Positions 45,201 to 53,620 of a stretch of 64,000 nucleotides of DNA are shown piece after piece. The position numbers and the translations under genes are program-made. The stretch lies in NCBI GenBank assembly GCA_028284345.1, contig JANQRY010000006.1, positions 1 to 64,000 on the forward strand, read 5' to 3'. The notes beneath the pieces were generated by a model that did no database searches, was not told where the DNA came from, and saw only the letters and a list, made by a program, of their open reading frames with translations. Source of the DNA: Hyphococcus sp. GTDB lineage: Bacteria; Pseudomonadota; Alphaproteobacteria; Caulobacterales; Parvularculaceae. Within the stretch, counting starts at the first letter, position 1. Every line of letters starts with the position of its first letter.

Positions 45201-45758
45201 CTATTTCATGCGCGCCTTGAGGCGGGCGATGCTGCGCGCGCTCCAGTCGGCGTAGATTTTTGCGATATTGATCCCGAGATCGAATGTGAGGTGGCGATAG
45301 AATTCGTCATCGGGAAAGCCGTCCGGATAATCGGCGCCGAATTCCTTGCGCCAGCCCGTTTCGATTTCGGCGAGCTGTTCATAACGGGCCTCCATGATGG
45401 AGCGCAGGTCTTCGAGGAAGACCAGCGCCTTTTCTGGATCGCCGACCTCGCTCAGAAAATAGAGCTGCGCCAGATAGTGACGGCGCTCGCCGCCGAAGAT
45501 CGGCCCTTCGAGCAGCCAGTCGACCAGCGCCTCCTTGCCTTTCGCGGTGCGCTTGTAGACGCGCCGCGGCGGACCGGCTTTCGACGCCTTCATTTTGCTG
45601 GCGACAAAGCCCTCTTCCTCCATGCGCCGCAGGGTGGGGTAGATCTGCGGCAACTGCACGGACCAGAAATGAGACAGCGCCTGATCGATTTCCTTCTGCA
45701 GGTCATAGCCGCTCGCCGGTTTCGCCAGGCAGCCGAGCAGGATGTGATGCAGACTCAT
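45201..45758 (-). CDS. PadR family transcriptional regulator
   Basis: A 185-residue regulator. The winged helix is MSLHHILLGCLAKPASGYDL followed by LPQIYPTLRRMEEEGFVASK and RRVYKRTAKGKEALVDWL, a PadR N-terminal domain. The rest is the helical PadR C-terminal dimerisation domain (FLSEVGDPEKALVFLEDLRS). ATG 45758 overlaps the stop of the upstream membrane gene by 4 bases (ATGA). A perfect palindrome inside the operon promoter (46529-46548) is the likely self-regulatory site. Ligand unknown; PadR proteins often respond to phenolics or toxic compounds. Confidence 0.9.
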   Translation of the reverse strand: MSLHHILLGCLAKPASGYDLQKEIDQALSHFWSVQLPQIYPTLRRMEEEGFVASKMKASKAGPPRRVYKRTAKGKEALVDWLLEGPIFGGERRHYLAQLYFLSEVGDPEKALVFLEDLRSIMEARYEQLAEIETGWRKEFGADYPDGFPDDEFYRHLTFDLGINIAKIYADWSARSIARLKARMK

Positions 45759-46501
45759 TCCGCCGCTTTGGCGCGTCCGCCGCCCATAATCTTCCGCTTC
45801 CAGAGCACGCCGGCGGGCACGCCGATGAGCGTCGGCAAAATCCACGGCAGAAGCTTCAACGGCGAGTCGCCAAGCAGCGGATTGAAGAAGGAACTTGCGC
45901 CGAACACGAAAAACGCCGTGTGAAAGGCGATGCCCGCGCCGAGCATGCCGTCGAGATGTTCAATGACCCAGCGCTGCGGGTCGTCGTTCCCTTTTCGCTG
46001 AAACGACAGCGTCTCCATGAAAATCAGGACGCCGAGCGGGCTGAGCGCAAACAGGATGATCGCATTCGACGGCCGGAAGGCGATTGCGTATCCGATCAGC
46101 GCCAGGCTGGCGATGAGGGCGAGCATCGCCCGGGCGTAGGCGAAGATGGCGCGGGCTCCCGGGCTTGGTCCGCGAAAGCGGATTGCCGACCGGCCTTTCT
46201 CAAGGATCGCGAACGTAACGATGGTGAGATAGCCGAGGAAAAACACTGCGCCGATGCGGGCGTCGTTCAGCACGACCTCGTGATCGCCGGAAAAGGCGTC
46301 CAGCAAGACGGCGGTGACGCCGAAGAGGGCGGTGGCGACGACGAGCATGCCGGACCAGTAAAAGGCTTTGCCGGCGCGAACATGCCATGCACTGCCTTTC
46401 TTCGAAAAGATCTGTATCCAGAATAATGTCAATACGAAAAACCCGAAGCCGATATGAATCGGCAAGGTCACGCTTCGAAAGTCATTCAGGATTTCACCCA
46501 C
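45755..46501 (-). CDS. Multi-pass membrane protein co-transcribed with PadR regulator
   Basis: A 248-residue protein with seven predicted helices. It begins at GTG 46501 with GAGGGGCGG upstream. Conserved-looking polar positions sit in membrane segments: PIHIGFGFFVLTLFWIQIF and WHVRAGKAFYWSGML near the start, and IEHLDGMLGAGIAFHTAFFV near the end. The first part is weakly reminiscent of DUF2306-type proteins; I do not claim membership. As the first gene of a PadR operon it may be a transporter or membrane enzyme answering the same signal. Confidence 0.7.
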   Translation of the reverse strand: MGEILNDFRSVTLPIHIGFGFFVLTLFWIQIFSKKGSAWHVRAGKAFYWSGMLVVATALFGVTAVLLDAFSGDHEVVLNDARIGAVFFLGYLTIVTFAILEKGRSAIRFRGPSPGARAIFAYARAMLALIASLALIGYAIAFRPSNAIILFALSPLGVLIFMETLSFQRKGNDDPQRWVIEHLDGMLGAGIAFHTAFFVFGASSFFNPLLGDSPLKLLPWILPTLIGVPAGVLWKRKIMGGGRAKAAE

Positions 46502-46527
46502 AATCCGCCCCTCGCTATATCTGACTT

Positions 46528-46555
46528 ACTATATAATTTATTATATAGCTGTCAA
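46528..46555 (-). promoter_or_regulatory. Promoter of the membrane protein-padR operon with embedded palindrome
   Basis: On the minus strand TTGACA (46555-46550) and TATAGT (46533-46528) are spaced by 16 bases. Between them and running into the -10 lies a perfect palindrome at 46529-46548: CTATATAAT, two T, ATTATATAG. Start of transcription would be near 46521, giving a leader of about 20 bases. A protein bound there would block RNA polymerase; PadR encoded downstream is the obvious candidate. Confidence 0.7.
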
Positions 46556-46661
46556 GTTGTGTAAAAAGGGCGGGTGGCAAGTTGCGAAGATCGTTAGGTT
46601 CTAAAGAGGTGCCGTTTGAGCCTTAGAGCCGGTCGCAATCCATTAAGACCCAACAGACTTT

Positions 46662-46746
46662 CCGCTCATCCCGGCGAAGGCCGGGATCTATGGCCGCAAA
46701 TCCAGCATATGCATCCTGAGATCCCGGCCTTCGCCGGGATGAGCGG
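46662..46746. repeat. 85-bp element with a perfect 28-bp inverted repeat
   Basis: The arms 46662-46689 and 46719-46746 are exact reverse complements over 28 bases, separated by 29 bases. Each arm itself contains a hairpin around CCCGGCGAAGGCCGGG. The ends read CCGCTCATCCC and GGGATGAGCGG. It lies between the 3' end of erpA and the PadR operon promoter. The design is that of a MITE or REP-like mobile intergenic element, and the structure could also end erpA transcription. Confidence 0.75.
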
Positions 46747-46782
46747 GTGAGCAATTTGGCTTCGTGCTAGGCGTGATGGGGC

Positions 46783-47124
46783 CTAAAGCGAAAAGCTCGT
46801 GCCGCAGCCGCAGCCTGACGTGGCGTTGGGGTTGTCGATCTTGAAGGCCGCGCCGATCAGTTCGTCGGAGAAGTCGATGACCGAGCCGGCCATGTAATCG
46901 ACGGAGACGGAATCGACGAGGACCGCATAGCCGTTGGCGTCGAGCACAAGATCGTCGTCCTCGCGGGTCGAGACAATGTCGAACTTGTACTGAAAGCCGG
47001 AGCAGCCGCCGCCCTCGACGGCGACGCGCAGCATCGATCCTGCGGGCTCCCGCGAGAGGATCGCCGAGATCTTCTCCGCGGCGCGTTCGGAAACGGAAAC
47101 AGGGGCTTTTTCGGTAACGCTCAT
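46783..47124 (-). CDS. erpA: Iron-sulfur cluster insertion protein ErpA (A-type carrier)
   Basis: A 113-residue A-type carrier that delivers Fe-S clusters to apo-proteins. The three conserved cysteines are present: GGGCSGFQYKFDI and SGCGCGTSFSL near the end (C-x-C with the tail G-x-S-F). The N-terminus VSVSERAAEKISAILSREP and VDSVSVDYMAGSVIDFSDE are usual. IscA and SufA are close alternatives; the position beside dgt is one I recall for ErpA in alphaproteobacteria. Divergent from dgt with a gap of about 107 bases. Confidence 0.88.
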   Translation of the reverse strand: MSVTEKAPVSVSERAAEKISAILSREPAGSMLRVAVEGGGCSGFQYKFDIVSTREDDDLVLDANGYAVLVDSVSVDYMAGSVIDFSDELIGAAFKIDNPNATSGCGCGTSFSL

Positions 47125-47231
47125 GACTGGCCTAAACTTTTGCAGACCCTATTTAGGGCGTATCGGACCCGATTTCGAGATAGGAAATACCGGAATCGCG
47201 TCAATTAACCGTAATCGGTAAAAGGCCCGCC

Positions 47232-48422
47232 ATGGCAATCGCATTTCCGGCCCCTTTAGCGCCTTACGCCGCCCGCGCCGAGGAGACCCGCGGCCGTCTG
47301 CGGCCCGAGGCGGAAAGCGCCGTGCGCACGCCTTTCCAGCGGGACCGCGACCGGGTCATCCACGCCGTCGCCTTTCGCCGCCTCAAGCACAAGACGCAGG
47401 TTTTTATCTCCCATGAGGGTGACCATTACCGGACGCGGCTCACCCATTCCCTGGAGGTCGCGCAGATCGCCCGGACCCTCGCCCGGTCCCTGAAGCTCGA
47501 TGAAGACCTCGCCGAGTGTCTGGCGCTCGCCCATGATCTCGGCCATCCGCCCTTTGGGCATACGGGCGAGGACGTCCTTAAGGAATGCATGGCCGACTAT
47601 AACGGCTTCGACCACAATGCGCAGACCCTGCGCATCCTGACAAAGCTGGAACGGCGTCATGCGGCCTTTGACGGGCTCAATCTCACCTGGGAAACACTGG
47701 AAGGGGTGGTCAAGCATAACGGCCCGCTCACCGGGTCGCTGGCGCGGAACGGCGAGACGCTGCCGGCGGCGATCACCGAATACGCCGAAACCCATGATCT
47801 GTGGCTCGATACGTTTCCCTCGCTTGAAGCCCAGGTCGCGGCCATCGCCGACGACATCGCCTACAACAATCATGATGTTGACGACGGCCTGCGCGCCGGT
47901 CTTTTTACATTTGACGACGCGCGGGCGCAGCCGCTGATCGGGCCGGCGCTAGAAAAAGCCGAACAGCTTTATCCAAAGGCGCCGCCGGACATCCTGATCG
48001 CCGAGGCGGTCTCCGACCTCATCGGGACCATGGTGACCGACGTCCTCGCCGAGACGCGCGGCCGGCTTGCGAGTTTTTCTCCCCAGGACGCGGACGCCGT
48101 GCGCCGCAGCGGGCGGCTGACTTGCGCTTTTTCGCCCGCTGTCGCGGCGGATCTCAAAGGGCTGCGGGCCTTTCTCTATGCCAACATGTATCGGCACGAG
48201 AGGGTCAATCGCGCCCGCCAGGACGCGCGACAGATCGTTAAATCTTTGTTTGAATTGTTCTTTTCTAGCCCTGAGACCTTGCCGCCGGAATGGCGCGGGC
48301 GCTATGAGGGCAAGGACGAACCGGGCCTCGCCCGGGTCGTATGCGATTATATTGCCGGCATGACGGACCGTTACGCCATGCGCGAATATCGCCGCCTCTT
48401 TGGCGTCGAAATTGGGGACTAA
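47232..48422 (+). CDS. dgt: Deoxyguanosinetriphosphate triphosphohydrolase-like protein
   Basis: HD-domain hydrolase that splits dNTPs to nucleoside and triphosphate. The 396-residue protein has the sequence RTPFQRDRDRVIHAVAFRRL at the start, KTQVFISHEGDHYRTRLTHS with the first metal His, the HD motif LALAHDLGHPPFGHTGEDVL, and IADDIAYNNHDVDDGLRAG with the last Asp. It is the shorter type 2 family of alphaproteobacteria. It is followed after 122 bases by the SPOR gene. Confidence 0.94.
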   Translation: MAIAFPAPLAPYAARAEETRGRLRPEAESAVRTPFQRDRDRVIHAVAFRRLKHKTQVFISHEGDHYRTRLTHSLEVAQIARTLARSLKLDEDLAECLALAHDLGHPPFGHTGEDVLKECMADYNGFDHNAQTLRILTKLERRHAAFDGLNLTWETLEGVVKHNGPLTGSLARNGETLPAAITEYAETHDLWLDTFPSLEAQVAAIADDIAYNNHDVDDGLRAGLFTFDDARAQPLIGPALEKAEQLYPKAPPDILIAEAVSDLIGTMVTDVLAETRGRLASFSPQDADAVRRSGRLTCAFSPAVAADLKGLRAFLYANMYRHERVNRARQDARQIVKSLFELFFSSPETLPPEWRGRYEGKDEPGLARVVCDYIAGMTDRYAMREYRRLFGVEIGD

Positions 48423-48544
48423 GCCTCTCGATATCGCCCGACCGATGTTAAAATGAATGATCGGGTTGATTCGGCGGTGGAAATTGACAACGAGCGTCGG
48501 CGGAGCGCTATCCGCTCGCGAGCGACGAGAATGATGGTGACGAC

Positions 48545-49351
48545 ATGACGACGGCGGACGACAATTACGACGACGACTACACTGATTATGACGCGATGGA
48601 CGACGAAGAAGACGAGGGCGGTCTTTCCGGCTTCTCGGTCCTGATGATCGGCCTCGTGATGTTCGGCGCCTTCGCGGCGACGACTTATGTCTTTTATCAG
48701 AAGGGCATCAAACAGGGCGAACGCCGCGCCGGGATCGAAACGCCCTATGTGGCGGCTGACCCGGAACCGATTAAAATCGAAACCGCGGACGCCGGAACCG
48801 ATGTCGAGGACCGCGAGGTTTACGATGTCTTCGACGGTGAAGAGCCAGCGCCGGTCACGGTTATCGACGAAGCGCCGGAAGAACCGGTCGACCGCAATCC
48901 GGAAGACGCCATTGGCGAACTGACTGCGGACCTTGCCGAAGACGCAGAAACGCTGATTGCCAATCTCGAAGAAGAAGATGCGGCCGCGTTTGACGCGGCG
49001 CCAGCGCCGGAGCCGGAACCTGTCGCCGTCACCGAGCCGACGCCGGTCAATGCGGCCCCGGCGGAAACGCCTCCCGCTGCGAATGCCCGGTCAGCGGTTT
49101 CGGGAAGCCACGTCGTCCAGGTCGGGTCTTTCCGTTCCAATGACGAAGCCCTGGCGAAATGGAGCAGCCTGCAGTCCAGCATCGGCGCCGTGATTGGCGA
49201 CAAGTCTTTCGACATTGAAGAAGCGGATCTCGGCGACCGGGGCGTCTATCATCGCTTGCGCGTCGGCCCGTTTTCGTCGTCGGATGCGGCCAACGCCTAT
49301 TGCGCTACGCTGAAGCAGAACGGCCAGGACTGTCTGGCGAAGAGACTCTGA
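48545..49351 (+). CDS. SPOR domain-containing membrane protein
   Basis: A 268-residue protein. The first 28 residues are very acidic (Asp, Glu, Tyr), then one helix near 29-47 (FSVLMIGLVMFGAFAATTYV), a long periplasmic linker rich in Glu, Pro and Ala, and a C-terminal SPOR domain from about residue 192: SHVVQVGSFRSNDEALAKWS to FSSSDAANAYCATLKQNGQD. SPOR domains bind denuded peptidoglycan at division sites. In related genomes, as I recall, argS lies between dgt and this gene; it is absent here. The TGA stop is in the same frame as nagZ, which follows at once. Confidence 0.88.
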   Translation: MTTADDNYDDDYTDYDAMDDEEDEGGLSGFSVLMIGLVMFGAFAATTYVFYQKGIKQGERRAGIETPYVAADPEPIKIETADAGTDVEDREVYDVFDGEEPAPVTVIDEAPEEPVDRNPEDAIGELTADLAEDAETLIANLEEEDAAAFDAAPAPEPEPVAVTEPTPVNAAPAETPPAANARSAVSGSHVVQVGSFRSNDEALAKWSSLQSSIGAVIGDKSFDIEEADLGDRGVYHRLRVGPFSSSDAANAYCATLKQNGQDCLAKRL

Positions 49352-49354
49352 CCG

Positions 49355-50377
49355 CTGCCCAGTTCAATCGTATTTGATACGGAAGGCGCGCGGATAAGCG
49401 CAGAAGAAAAAGCGTTTTTCCGTGATGCCGATCCGTGGGGCTTCATCGTCTTCGCGCGCCATTGCGAGTCGGCGGAGGCATTAAGCGTCCATTGCGCGGA
49501 GCTGCGCGAGGCGGTGGGTCGCGACGCGCCCATCATGATTGATCAGGAAGGCGGCCGCGTCGTCCGCATGAAGCCGCCGACCTTTCCGGCCCATCCGGCG
49601 CCCGCGCTTTTTGGCGAGCTTTATCGGCTCGATCCGAAAAAGGCGGCCGAGGCCGCGCGCCTCAATGGCTGGCTGCTGGGGCGGCTCGTTTCCGCCTGCG
49701 GCGTCAATATCAATTGCATCCCGATGCTCGACGTCCCGCAGCCGGACGCCGATCCGACCGTGATCGGCGACCGCGCCTATGGGAAACATCCCGACGTCAT
49801 TGTGGCGCTGGCCCGCGCGGCGGCGGAAGGATCGGAAGCCGGCGGCGCGCTCACCGTGATCAAACATATGCCGGGACACGGCCGGGCGCTTTGCGACAGT
49901 CATCACGCATTGCCCCGCGTCGATGCGCGGTGCGAGGATTTGACCACTGTCGACTTTGCGCCGTTCAAAGCGTTGCGAGACGCGAAAATGGGCATGACCG
50001 CCCATGTGGTCTACGAAGCTTACGACGCCGAGCGCGCGGGCACGTTGTCGCCGGTGATTGTCGGCGATGTCATCCGCGGCGAGATCGGTTTTGACGGGCT
50101 GTTGTTCACGGACGATCTCAAAATGAACGCCCTTGGCGGTCCCATGGATCAGCGGGTGGCGCAGAGCCTAAAGGCCGGTTGCGACATTGCCCTGTGCTGT
50201 AATTTCGACATGACCGAGAAGACGTCGGCGATGAAGGGCGCGCGGGCGCTCGACGGCAAATCGGCCGAACGGGCGGCGGCGGCGCTGGCGGGTCCCGCCG
50301 CCGTGGAAGGGGGCGATACTGACGCGGCCTATGGGCGGCTTAAGGCGCTTCTGAAGCCTGTCGCGCCGGCGGTTTGA
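49355..50377 (+). CDS. nagZ: Beta-N-acetylhexosaminidase NagZ with unclear start codon
   Basis: Glycoside hydrolase family 3 enzyme of peptidoglycan recycling that removes GlcNAc from anhydro-muropeptides. Conserved parts are FFRDADPWGFIVFARHC, MIDQEGGRVVRMKPP, KHMPGHGRALCDSHHALPRV (the catalytic His loop) and LLFTDDLKMNALGG with the nucleophile Asp. The coding frame is open and looks conserved right up to the SPOR stop codon at 49349, in the same frame. Between them there is no ATG, GTG or TTG. A CTG at 49355 gives 340 residues, the normal family size. The first usual start is GTG 49514, which would remove 53 residues including the first barrel strand. I annotate from CTG. Confidence 0.82.
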   Translation: MPSSIVFDTEGARISAEEKAFFRDADPWGFIVFARHCESAEALSVHCAELREAVGRDAPIMIDQEGGRVVRMKPPTFPAHPAPALFGELYRLDPKKAAEAARLNGWLLGRLVSACGVNINCIPMLDVPQPDADPTVIGDRAYGKHPDVIVALARAAAEGSEAGGALTVIKHMPGHGRALCDSHHALPRVDARCEDLTTVDFAPFKALRDAKMGMTAHVVYEAYDAERAGTLSPVIVGDVIRGEIGFDGLLFTDDLKMNALGGPMDQRVAQSLKAGCDIALCCNFDMTEKTSAMKGARALDGKSAERAAAALAGPAAVEGGDTDAAYGRLKALLKPVAPAV

Positions 50378-50433
50378 TCGCCGGGGATAAATCACGATTT
50401 TCGACGTAAAGAATCGCCTGAAAAGTGCTATCA

Positions 50434-51282
50434 ATGGCGGATGGTGAAAATATCAGAGCAGCGCCGATGACGGATCGGGGAAGCGACGTCGACGATTTCG
50501 ACGCGCCGGCGCGCGTCGATGCGGACGCGGACATTGACGCGTTGATCGTCAATATTGACGGCTATGAAGGCCCGCTCGACGTTCTGCTCGATCTCGCACG
50601 CAGCCAGAAGGTCGACATTCGCCGCATCTCCATGGTGGCGCTGGTCGATCAGTATCTTGAATTTGTCGGCGAGGCGAAGAAGCGCGATCTCGAACTCGCC
50701 GCCGATTATCTCGTTATGGCGGCGTGGCTTGCCTATCTCAAATCGCGCCTGCTTCTGCCGGCGGACGATGGAGACGGCGACGAGCCCACCGCCGATGAAA
50801 TGGCCGCGCGGCTCGCCTTCCAGTTGCAGCGCCTTGAGGCCATGCGCAACGCGGTGGAGGCGTTGCAGGGGCGCTCGCAGTTCATGATCGATTTCTTCCC
50901 GCGCGGGACGCCCGACGGCGTTCGCGTGGTGCGGACGGCGGACTGGCAGGACACGCTCTACGACCTGCTCAAAGCCTATGCGACCCAGCGCATTTCAAAG
51001 CTCGACCGCGATTATCACGTCGATCCGCCGCGGGTTTATACGATCGAGATGGCGCGGCTGCGCCTCGAACGCATTCTCGGCTCCATCCCGGAATGGACCG
51101 AATTGCGCGCGCTGGTGCACGCCGAAGACGTCGATGCGCCGGAGACGTCGAAGATCGCCAGCGCGTTTAACGCGGCGCTCGAATTCGCCAAGGACGGGCG
51201 CATCGACATGCGCCAGCTCGGCGCGTTTGAACCGATCTATATCAAATCGCGCCCCGAGGAAGACGAAAGGAAACCGTCATGA
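50434..51282 (+). CDS. scpA: Segregation and condensation protein A
   Basis: Kleisin subunit of the Smc-ScpAB condensin. The 282-residue protein has an N-terminal acidic extension, then the ScpA core: VNIDGYEGPLDVLLDLARSQ, KVDIRRISMVALVDQYLEF, and LAADYLVMAAWLAYLKSRLL. The C-terminal winged helix ends MRQLGAFEPIYIKSR. ATG 50434 gives 282 residues; GTG 50425 and ATG 50467 are alternatives. The stop overlaps scpB by 4 bases. Confidence 0.93.
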   Translation: MADGENIRAAPMTDRGSDVDDFDAPARVDADADIDALIVNIDGYEGPLDVLLDLARSQKVDIRRISMVALVDQYLEFVGEAKKRDLELAADYLVMAAWLAYLKSRLLLPADDGDGDEPTADEMAARLAFQLQRLEAMRNAVEALQGRSQFMIDFFPRGTPDGVRVVRTADWQDTLYDLLKAYATQRISKLDRDYHVDPPRVYTIEMARLRLERILGSIPEWTELRALVHAEDVDAPETSKIASAFNAALEFAKDGRIDMRQLGAFEPIYIKSRPEEDERKPS

Positions 51283-52100
51283 CCGAACTTGACGACGACG
51301 GCGGTCGCGACTTCAAAGGCCTCGACGCCCATGAGGCGCAACAGGCGCTCGCCGAGGAACTCGGCGCGGAAACGGATGAAGAAGAGACCGTGAGCGAAGA
51401 TCAGGACGACGCGGAGATCGAGACCATCGCCGAATGGTCCGAAGAGGATATCGCCGATCATTGCCGGATGGTCGAGGCGCTGTTGTTCGCCGCCGCCGAA
51501 CCGCTCGATCAGCGCACCATCGCCGGGCGGCTGCCCCCCGGCGCCGACATCCCGGCGATCATTGATCGGCTTGCGGAGGATTATGCGGACCGCGGCGTAA
51601 CGTTGCAGAAAATTGACAAGAAATGGCGCTTCGTCACCGCCGCCGACGTGGCGCATGTGCTGGAGGTCGAAAAGGTGGCGCCGCGCCGGCTGTCCCGCGC
51701 CGCCCTCGAAACGCTCGCCATCATCGCCTATCACCAGCCCTGCACCCGGGCGGACATCGAGGATGTCCGCGGCGTCCAGGTGGCGAAAGGCTCCCTCGAC
51801 CAGCTTCTCGAAATCGGCTGGGTCAGAATGCGCGGCAAGCGCAAGGACGTGCCGGGCCGGCCGACCCTTTACGGCACCACCGAGGAGTTCCTCCAGCATT
51901 TCGGTCTGGAGACCGTGACGGACCTGCCGGGGCTCGCGGACCTCAAGGCCGCCGGGCTCCTCGATGCGCGCCTGCCGCCGGGCTTCGCCGTGCCGTCTCC
52001 GGTGGACGGGGATGACGCCGACGACGTCGATGACGATGAAGAAGGCGAATTTGTTCAGGATTTTCATGAGGAAGAGGGCGGCGAAACCGCTGACGCGTAA
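51279..52100 (+). CDS. scpB: Segregation and condensation protein B
   Basis: Partner of ScpA in the Smc complex. The 273-residue protein has a 60-residue acidic N-terminal extension and an acidic tail, enclosing the two winged-helix domains: HCRMVEALLFAAAEPLDQRT, then KWRFVTAADVAHVL and LSRAALETLAIIAYHQPCTR with ADIEDVRGVQVAKGSLDQLL and PGRPTLYGTTEEFLQHFGL. These are standard ScpB landmarks. ATG overlaps the scpA stop (ATGA). Confidence 0.93.
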   Translation: MTELDDDGGRDFKGLDAHEAQQALAEELGAETDEEETVSEDQDDAEIETIAEWSEEDIADHCRMVEALLFAAAEPLDQRTIAGRLPPGADIPAIIDRLAEDYADRGVTLQKIDKKWRFVTAADVAHVLEVEKVAPRRLSRAALETLAIIAYHQPCTRADIEDVRGVQVAKGSLDQLLEIGWVRMRGKRKDVPGRPTLYGTTEEFLQHFGLETVTDLPGLADLKAAGLLDARLPPGFAVPSPVDGDDADDVDDDEEGEFVQDFHEEEGGETADA

Positions 52101-52182
52101 GGAAAAATTCACGGCGCTGCGGTTTGCTAATGCCGCCGCGGATGACTACATTCCGGCGGCGTAAACAACAAAGGCACCACCC

Positions 52183-52401
52183 ATGGGCGCTATCGGACCC
52201 TGGCAGATCGTCATTATCCTTATCCTCGCCCTCTTGCTGTTCGGCGGCGGCGGGAAGATCTCCTCGCTGATGGGCGATTTCGCCAAAGGCATCAAATCGT
52301 TCCGGAAAGGTCTTCAGGAGGACGATGAGAAGTCGCTGGACAAGCGCAGCGACGAGGCGGTGGACGTGACCCCCGCCGAGGACAAGGCAAAGGCGGAGTA
52401 A
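52183..52401 (+). CDS. tatA: Sec-independent protein translocase subunit TatA
   Basis: A 72-residue protein with a short N-terminal helix (PWQIVIILILALLLFGGGGK) containing the conserved F-G hinge, followed by the amphipathic helix ISSLMGDFAKGIKSFRKGL and an acidic tail. TatA forms the protein-conducting pore of the twin-arginine pathway. The order tatA-tatB-tatC confirms it over TatE. Confidence 0.95.
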   Translation: MGAIGPWQIVIILILALLLFGGGGKISSLMGDFAKGIKSFRKGLQEDDEKSLDKRSDEAVDVTPAEDKAKAE

Positions 52402-52433
52402 TCCCGCAGGGGTTTTGAAGGACCCCATCGCGC

Positions 52434-52802
52434 ATGAACCTCGTTCCGCAATTCGGTTTTCTGGAGTTGATCCTGATCGCGGTCGTCGCCCTGATCGTGG
52501 TCGGCCCGCGAGACCTGCCGCGCATGATGCGCCAGGCCGGGCGCATGGCCGCGAAGGCGAAATCCATGGCCGCGGAGTTTACCGCGGCCTTCGACCAGAT
52601 GGCCCGCGAGACCGAAATGGAAGAGCTGCGCAAGGAGATCGACGCGCTCAAGAACGACAATGTGGTGGCGCAGGCCAAGCGCGACCTCGACGGCGCCGTT
52701 AAGCCCATCAGCGAAGATCTGCGAAAAGAAGCGTCCGCCCTCAAGGATGATCCGACGCCGGTCGCCGATAGCGGCGCGAGCGAAGCGGCGTCGAAATCAT
52801 GA
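52434..52802 (+). CDS. tatB: Sec-independent protein translocase subunit TatB
   Basis: A 122-residue protein. The N-terminal helix FGFLELILIAVVALIVVGPR contains the TatB-type Glu and G-P hinge, followed by DLPRMMRQAGRMAAKAKSMA and a long helical region ending in a polar tail. TatB and TatC together bind twin-arginine signal peptides. Its stop overlaps the tatC start by 4 bases. Confidence 0.94.
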   Translation: MNLVPQFGFLELILIAVVALIVVGPRDLPRMMRQAGRMAAKAKSMAAEFTAAFDQMARETEMEELRKEIDALKNDNVVAQAKRDLDGAVKPISEDLRKEASALKDDPTPVADSGASEAASKS

Positions 52803-53620
52803 CGCAAGCGCCGGCGAAAAAAGAGCGCTCCGACGAAGAGGAGATTGAGGCGTCGGCGGCGCCGCTGCTTGATCATCTGACGGAACTGCGCTCGCGTCTG
52901 ATCGTGTCGTTCTGCGCTATCGGCGCCGCCTTCGTCGTCTGCTTTATCTTCTCCGTGCCGCTTTATGAATTTCTCGTCGTGCCGTTCAGGAATGCGGTCG
53001 TTGCGGCGGGCGCGGAACCCAAACTTTACTTTGCGCCGCTTGAATTTTTCTTCACCCGGGTGAAGCTCGCAATGTTGGCGGGCGTTGCGATTGCGTTCCC
53101 GGTGGTGGCGTATCAGCTCTATCAGTTCGTCGCGCCGGGCCTTTATCGCAAGGAACGCGCCGCCGCGCTGCCGTTCCTCCTCGCCATGCCGGTGCTGTTC
53201 ACGGCCGGGGCGGCGCTTGTCTACTATGTGTTGATGCCTTTCGTGATGCAGTTCGCAGTGGGCATGGAGCAGGATGCGGTCGAGGGCTCGGGCGTTTCGA
53301 TCGAACTGCTCACCCGGGTCGGCGACTATCTCACCCTGACGACGACGTTGATCATGGCGTTCGGGTTCGCCTTTCAGTTGCCGGTGTTTTTGACCCTCCT
53401 GGCGCGGGCCGGGCTGATCGATGCGGCGTTCCTCAAACGCCACCGCAAATACGCCATTGTCGGCATCTTTATCTTCGCCGCCTTCCTGACGCCGCCCGAT
53501 CCCATCAGCCAGGTCGTACTCGGCTGCTCAATCATCGCGCTCTACGAGATTTCGGTGATCGCGGTCGGCATGGCGGGCCGGCGGGAGGAAATGGAAGAAG
53601 CCGAAGAAAGCGCGGCGTGA
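52799..53620 (+). CDS. tatC: Sec-independent protein translocase subunit TatC
   Basis: A 273-residue protein with six transmembrane helices. Conserved stretches are PLLDHLTELRSRLIVSFCAI, with the essential Glu near the N-terminus, YFAPLEFFFTRVKLAMLAG, FVAPGLYRKERAA and FLTPPDPISQVVLGCSI. It forms the core receptor of the Tat system. The TGA stop overlaps the GTG start of the DUF559 gene by 4 bases. Confidence 0.96.
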   Translation: MTQAPAKKERSDEEEIEASAAPLLDHLTELRSRLIVSFCAIGAAFVVCFIFSVPLYEFLVVPFRNAVVAAGAEPKLYFAPLEFFFTRVKLAMLAGVAIAFPVVAYQLYQFVAPGLYRKERAAALPFLLAMPVLFTAGAALVYYVLMPFVMQFAVGMEQDAVEGSGVSIELLTRVGDYLTLTTTLIMAFGFAFQLPVFLTLLARAGLIDAAFLKRHRKYAIVGIFIFAAFLTPPDPISQVVLGCSIIALYEISVIAVGMAGRREEMEEAEESAA

